This document shows, piece after piece, positions 7,255-10,317 of a DNA stretch of 10,317 nucleotides; position 1 is the stretch's first letter, and every line of letters starts with the position of its first letter. The notes beneath the pieces are model-generated. The model worked only from the letters and a program-made list of their open reading frames with translations, was not told where the DNA came from and ran no database searches. Location of the stretch: contig JAAYJB010000343.1 of NCBI GenBank assembly GCA_012523155.1, forward strand, positions 1-10,317, written 5' to 3'. Position numbers and translations under genes: made by a program. This DNA is from Synergistaceae bacterium (GTDB taxonomy: Bacteria; Synergistota; Synergistia; Synergistales; Aminobacteriaceae).

Positions 7255-8592
7255 TTATTGTCTTTCATCGAAAGGGTTACAAAGAAGCCTGCATGTGACA
7301 GCGCTCAGGGCCTTGACAGCTTTCGGCAGGGCATCGGTATCGTCAAAATCATATCTCTTATTGTGCCCGACGGCCGCCGTCTTGGTGAGGATCCGCAGCA
7401 TGGAGGCCTGGCCTCCCTGGTCCTGCACACGCTTCATCATGTACGAGAAGTCCTCGCTTCCGTCAGCCTCCCGGCGAAGCTTTGAATGGACCCGGATCGT
7501 CTTCAGGTCTTTTTCGCATACGTCCCGGATGAGCTCCATGAGGGCCTGGTCGCTTTCAAGCAGAAAGGCCTCACCCATTTTCTTCACCTCGTACGTGCAG
7601 TCGTGCATTTCCGCAGCGGTCCTGAAGATACGCCGGGCCCACTGCTCCATGTAGATGTTCCCTTCGCTGGTCTTGCCCCGGACTTCCATTTCCATACGGG
7701 CATATTCGGGGATCACGTTGCGGCCGGACCCCGCGTGAAGGGTCCCCACGTTGACCCGGGTGTCGGACTTGCTGTTCCGGGGGATGGCAAGCAGGTTCTG
7801 GACGGCTGTGACGGCCGCCGCGAGGGCATTTCGTCCATCCTGGGGATGGCTTCCGGCGTGGGCGGATTTGCCGTAATAGAAGACGTCCATCTTGGACGTG
7901 GCCAGTGAACCACCGGAACCTGCCGTAACATCGGAGACATTATCCTCTTCGCTCTCCCTTCCGGAGATGTGGCAGGCGAGGACGTAGTCCACTCCGTCGA
8001 GGTGCCCCTTGTCAACGATGCTCTTTGCTCCCCTTACTCCCTCTTCCGCAGGCTGGAAGATGATCCTGACGGTACCCCGGAGGTCGTCTTTCACGGCCAT
8101 GAGCACCTCGGCAACTCCAAGACCTATGGAGGCATGGCCGTCGTGGCCGCAGGCGTGCATCATTCCGGGGTTGACCGAGCTGAAGCCTTCACGGAAGGGA
8201 CGGTGTTCGGAAGAGACATCCTCCACCACGCCCAGCGCGTCGATGTCGAACCGGAGGGCGACTGTGGGGCCTTCTCCGCAGCGGAGGATGCCCATGACTC
8301 CCGTGAAGCCTCCCTTTACGTTCTCAAGAAATTCAGGATCGGCACCCTGTTCTTTCGCCCGGATATAGTTCTTCTCCAGTTCTTCGTCAGACGGCAGGCC
8401 CATGCGTGATTCACCGAGGCATACGTCGGGGCCGGTGAGAACTTCATAGCCCATGCCGGTGAGGCGCCGTGCGATGAGGGACGATGTCCTCATTTCAAAC
8501 CATCCGCTTTCGGCGTACTTGTGAAAATCCCTGCGTGCGGCTACAAGCTTGTCTGTTAATCTGTCGGCAAGTTCATTGATCTTTGCGTACAT
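7255..8592 (-). CDS. abgA: M20-family metallo-amidohydrolase, p-aminobenzoyl-glutamate hydrolase subunit A-like
   Basis: This predicted cytoplasmic zinc hydrolase cleaves an amide bond. By eye it matches AbgA along its whole 445 residues: RRDFHKYAESGW (20-31), ESRMGLPSDEEL (61-72), a GGFTGVMG segment (94-101), FDIDAL (115-120), MMHACGHDGH (144-153) with metal ligands H149 and D151, FQPAEEGVRGAK (179-190) with E183 and E184, H208, the dimerisation-domain motif GKSAHAGSHPQDGRNAL (241-257), and GHNKRYDFDD (409-418) with ligand H410. In E. coli AbgA pairs with AbgB and the importer AbgT; neither is in this window. The start at 8590-8592 is chosen because GGAGGG lies 6 bases upstream; an ATG nine codons earlier would bury that site. 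Its body is markedly GC-richer than both neighbours. It sits 65 bases after the CapA-like gene and upstream of the importer. The true substrate may be another acyl- or aryl-amino acid or small peptide. Confidence 0.88.
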   Translation of the reverse strand: MYAKINELADRLTDKLVAARRDFHKYAESGWFEMRTSSLIARRLTGMGYEVLTGPDVCLGESRMGLPSDEELEKNYIRAKEQGADPEFLENVKGGFTGVMGILRCGEGPTVALRFDIDALGVVEDVSSEHRPFREGFSSVNPGMMHACGHDGHASIGLGVAEVLMAVKDDLRGTVRIIFQPAEEGVRGAKSIVDKGHLDGVDYVLACHISGRESEEDNVSDVTAGSGGSLATSKMDVFYYGKSAHAGSHPQDGRNALAAAVTAVQNLLAIPRNSKSDTRVNVGTLHAGSGRNVIPEYARMEMEVRGKTSEGNIYMEQWARRIFRTAAEMHDCTYEVKKMGEAFLLESDQALMELIRDVCEKDLKTIRVHSKLRREADGSEDFSYMMKRVQDQGGQASMLRILTKTAAVGHNKRYDFDDTDALPKAVKALSAVTCRLLCNPFDERQ

Positions 8593-8629
8593 CTTCATCC
8601 CTCCGGTGCTGATTGTCATTCAAAACTCC

Positions 8630-8642
8630 ACCGAAAATCGGT
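8630..8642 (-). other. Short hairpin in the gap between CapA-like gene and amidohydrolase
   Basis: ACCGA-TTT-TCGGT on the minus strand can fold into a 5-bp stem with a 3-base loop, 15 bases after the CapA-like stop codon. A weak GGAGTTTT follows. It is too short for a confident terminator; the two genes are probably cotranscribed with perhaps some attenuation. Confidence 0.25.
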
Positions 8643-8657
8643 CTGTTTTTAATCCTT

Positions 8658-9959
8658 TCAGATTTCCACCTCAAACACGCCTTCTTTTTTCACCAGTTTT
8701 GTACCATAAGGGGCGCTTAGTTTTTCCAGCGTTTCAAATATCGCCTGACTTTCGGTTTCATCCGCGAATCTCGGCCAGGTAGAAAAATATTGCGGGAGTT
8801 TTTGACCAAGGGATATGGGTTTGAGAATAAGTTTAGCGAGCCGATCTCCCTCCATACGGAACCATGGGAGTACTGTCTGAAAATTCGACACATCATTGTG
8901 AAGAGGAACAGATGCCTTTTCGCTTCTCGCCTGAAATGCAGAAGCAGTCCGCGTGTCGAGAGGAAGCCTGTTTTTTTCCATATAATCCGGAGGAAGCTTT
9001 TCTACGAAAGCGTTCTGGAAAATAAAGTTTCCAAGGGAATAAAAAATAGGTCTCTGTTTGTACATTTCTATTCCCTTAAGCTGATGTGTTCCTCCCCCTA
9101 CTACCGCGCAGGCCCCGGCATCAATACAATTCCGTGCAAATTCCTCGTAAAAATAGTCAGGTTCGTCGTTTGTGACCCCTTTTATCTCGTGAGAATGAAC
9201 TGCCACTACAACATAATCGACAGATAGGAGAGCGTCACGGATAGTTTCAATAGTCCTTTCCACATCAGCCTTGTTTGCCTGTGTCATCCGGCCGGGGACT
9301 TTACCTACTGTAAAACGGGAATTCCCGAAATCGAAGGTTCCCTCCGGTTCTTTAAGTGTATATCCCTGTATTTTTGAAATATCTGAACGGTTATTGATCC
9401 TGGTATCAGAAGCAATTTCTTTCAGTGCTTTCATCTGTTTTGCGGTCACAGTGTAGGTGGTGGAAAAACGTAAAGGATTCAGTCCGGGACGTCCGGGTTG
9501 ACTCTGAGACTGGATCCCGGCCTGAGCAGCCGGTTCAAATGATGAACATATTGATATAACGCCGATCCTTCCGGAGGGAAGGTCTACCATTGCAGGTTTT
9601 GAAGCCTCGTAAAGATTTTCTCCTGCCCCACAGTGGGATACTCCGGCAGCTTCCAGATTTCTCTTGGTCATCAACAAACCATCATAGGAATAATCCATTG
9701 TGTGGTTGTTCGCCCAGCAGTAGATATTGAAGCCGAATTTCTTCAGATCCTCGATGACGCTCTGACGGGAAGTCAGCCAGGTACCTCCTGAAAAAGCGGA
9801 TGGGAAGCAATTCCCGTCGGTAAGAGTCGTTTCCAGATTGGTTATCCTCGCCTCAGCTGAAAGAATATAATCCCGAATCTCTTTGAATTCAGGATAGTCC
9901 GGGAGATGCTTAAGGATAAGAGAGTCCCCTGTTGCCGTAAAGGTCATGCTTTTTTCCAT
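8658..9959 (-). CDS. CapA-family protein (metallophosphatase-like PGA_cap fold), cytoplasmic
   Basis: This 433-residue protein belongs to the family named after CapA of poly-gamma-glutamate capsule synthesis. Motifs in order: TATGDSL (8-14) with metal-site aspartate 12, NLETTLTDG (41-49), WANNHTMDYSYDGL (82-95), VAVHSHEIKG (252-261) where many relatives have HWGxE, GGGTHQLKG (288-296) and IFYSLGNFIFQN (305-316). There is no signal peptide or membrane segment, unlike classical membrane-anchored CapA, and no capB or capC is nearby, so a capsule role is unlikely. The start at 9957-9959 is chosen because AGAGGGGAT lies just upstream; an ATG seven codons earlier would leave no ribosome site and sits immediately after the TATAAT box. 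Composition is AT-rich (33-35% GC in two sampled 60-base stretches). Placed next to an amidohydrolase and a peptide-type importer, it may act on the same compound, but its reaction is unknown. Confidence 0.9.
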   Translation of the reverse strand: MEKSMTFTATGDSLILKHLPDYPEFKEIRDYILSAEARITNLETTLTDGNCFPSAFSGGTWLTSRQSVIEDLKKFGFNIYCWANNHTMDYSYDGLLMTKRNLEAAGVSHCGAGENLYEASKPAMVDLPSGRIGVISICSSFEPAAQAGIQSQSQPGRPGLNPLRFSTTYTVTAKQMKALKEIASDTRINNRSDISKIQGYTLKEPEGTFDFGNSRFTVGKVPGRMTQANKADVERTIETIRDALLSVDYVVVAVHSHEIKGVTNDEPDYFYEEFARNCIDAGACAVVGGGTHQLKGIEMYKQRPIFYSLGNFIFQNAFVEKLPPDYMEKNRLPLDTRTASAFQARSEKASVPLHNDVSNFQTVLPWFRMEGDRLAKLILKPISLGQKLPQYFSTWPRFADETESQAIFETLEKLSAPYGTKLVKKEGVFEVEI

Positions 9960-9980
9960 TTTATCCCCTCTCTTTGGCAT

Positions 9981-9986
9981 ATTATA
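9981..9986 (-). promoter_or_regulatory. Consensus -10 box (TATAAT) upstream of the CapA-like gene
   Basis: A perfect TATAAT on the minus strand ends 21 bases before the chosen ATG. A transcript starting 6-8 bases downstream would have a leader of only about 15 bases, just enough for the AGAGGGGAT ribosome site. This supports the downstream ATG over the one at 9980. No good -35 box was found at 16-18 bases; the region upstream is AT-rich, so chance is possible. Confidence 0.5.
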
Positions 9987-10221
9987 ATAGAATAGAAAAT
10001 GTGGAACATCCTACTAAAATCAGAAATTTCGTCCTAAAAATCGGTAAAAACAACACCTTAATTGCCGAAACATATGGATTCTAACCATTTTTTGCGGGGG
10101 ATTGAATTCCGGGAAAACTCCAGACAGCTCAAAACAAAAGGAGAATACCGGATTCCCCTTGGAACTTCCAGCAGTCCAACGGAATGAATATTGGAAATAA
10201 ATATTCTCAGCTGAGGTTAAT
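9987..10221. other. AT-rich region upstream of the CapA-like gene, no confident gene
   Basis: I see no convincing gene here. A minus-strand frame stays open from the window edge to a TGA at 10020-10022 (98 residues), but it is unusually rich in phenylalanine, cysteine and arginine and resembles no family I know. Two small symmetrical elements are present: GAATATT/AATATTC (10186-10192 and 10200-10206, 7-base loop) and, beside it, the perfect palindrome CTCAGCTGAG (10206-10215). Together they could be a weak hairpin or an operator about 230-250 bases upstream of the CapA-like start. Confidence 0.4.
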
Positions 10222-10317
10222 TTAAGATATTTCATCTCTTGCCAGCCGTAAAGTGTCCTGAATAACGTCCTGAAATATTTTTGCTTTTCTGTGGAAGAAG
10301 AATATTCGATGAGGCAG
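10222..10317 (-). CDS. Possible C-terminal end of an upstream minus-strand gene (partial)
   Basis: A minus-strand frame runs in from the window edge and stops at TAA (10222-10224). Its last 20 residues, AKIFQDVIQDTLRLARDEIS, have the spacing of an amphipathic helix, as expected at a real protein end. It contains an 8-base direct repeat (GTCCTGAA at 10255-10262 and 10267-10274) that encodes two Q-D pairs. All three minus frames are open for most of this short stretch, and another frame continues to 10020, so the assignment is uncertain and no family is named. Confidence 0.25.
   Translation of the reverse strand: MPHRIFFFHRKAKIFQDVIQDTLRLARDEIS

Noticed and set aside
7486-8409. Long open frames on the plus strand across the amidohydrolase gene (for example 7486-7908 and 7969-8409)
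   Set aside because: They lie entirely antisense to a gene with clear catalytic motifs. High GC removes stop codons from opposite frames, and the translations show no recognisable domain.
10020-10235. Small minus-strand gene of 71 codons
   Set aside because: No ribosome site stands out before its ATG, the composition is skewed to phenylalanine, cysteine and arginine, and the C-terminal part looks like translated non-coding DNA.
1-10317. tRNA or rRNA genes, CRISPR arrays, insertion sequences, attachment sites
   Set aside because: No cloverleaf-like elements, regularly spaced repeats, transposase-like proteins or long terminal repeats were seen on either strand.

Overview
The window reads as one catabolic or uptake locus transcribed almost entirely on the minus strand. 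From right to left along transcription it holds a cytoplasmic CapA-family protein, an M20-family aminobenzoyl-glutamate-hydrolase-like amidohydrolase (AbgA type), a complete five-gene peptide-type ABC importer (solute-binding protein, two permeases, two ATPases), a rho-independent terminator, and a three-part putative transcriptional regulator. Every main gene is intact, with a recognisable Shine-Dalgarno sequence. No RNA gene, CRISPR array, insertion sequence or phage gene was seen.

Organism: probably an anaerobic, amino-acid- or peptide-using bacterium. The solute-binding protein has an ordinary signal peptide without a lipobox cysteine, which fits a free periplasmic protein in a two-membrane cell better than a Gram-positive lipoprotein. 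Together with the general look of the proteins this suggests Synergistota or a relative, but that is an impression and not a placement. Base composition is mosaic. The body of the amidohydrolase gene is about 60-70% GC, while sampled stretches of its neighbours (binding protein and CapA-like gene) are about 33-47%.

Layout: 1-81 may hold the end of a convergent plus-strand gene. 68-1390 is the regulator. 1532-1560 is the ABC operon terminator. 1565-7048 is the importer operon (dppF, dppD, dppC, dppB, binding protein when read left to right). The binding-protein-to-permease gap (5371-5485) carries a perfect 10-bp inverted repeat and a 22-codon ORF that overlaps dppB by ATGA. 7049-7254 is the operon leader with a weak promoter candidate. 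7255-8592 is the amidohydrolase. 8658-9959 is the CapA-like gene, with a TATAAT box just upstream. 9987-10317 is mostly non-coding or contains the ambiguous end of another gene.

How the parts may work together (inference): the importer brings a peptide or acyl-amino-acid-like compound into the cytoplasm, the amidohydrolase cleaves an amide bond in it, and the regulator senses a ligand and controls the locus. The role of the CapA-like protein is not known; lacking any export or membrane signal, it is unlikely to be a classical capsule protein. The genes are familiar families. The less ordinary points are the coupled small ORF and hairpin, the composition of the amidohydrolase gene, the missing AbgB/AbgT partners, and the regulator's architecture.
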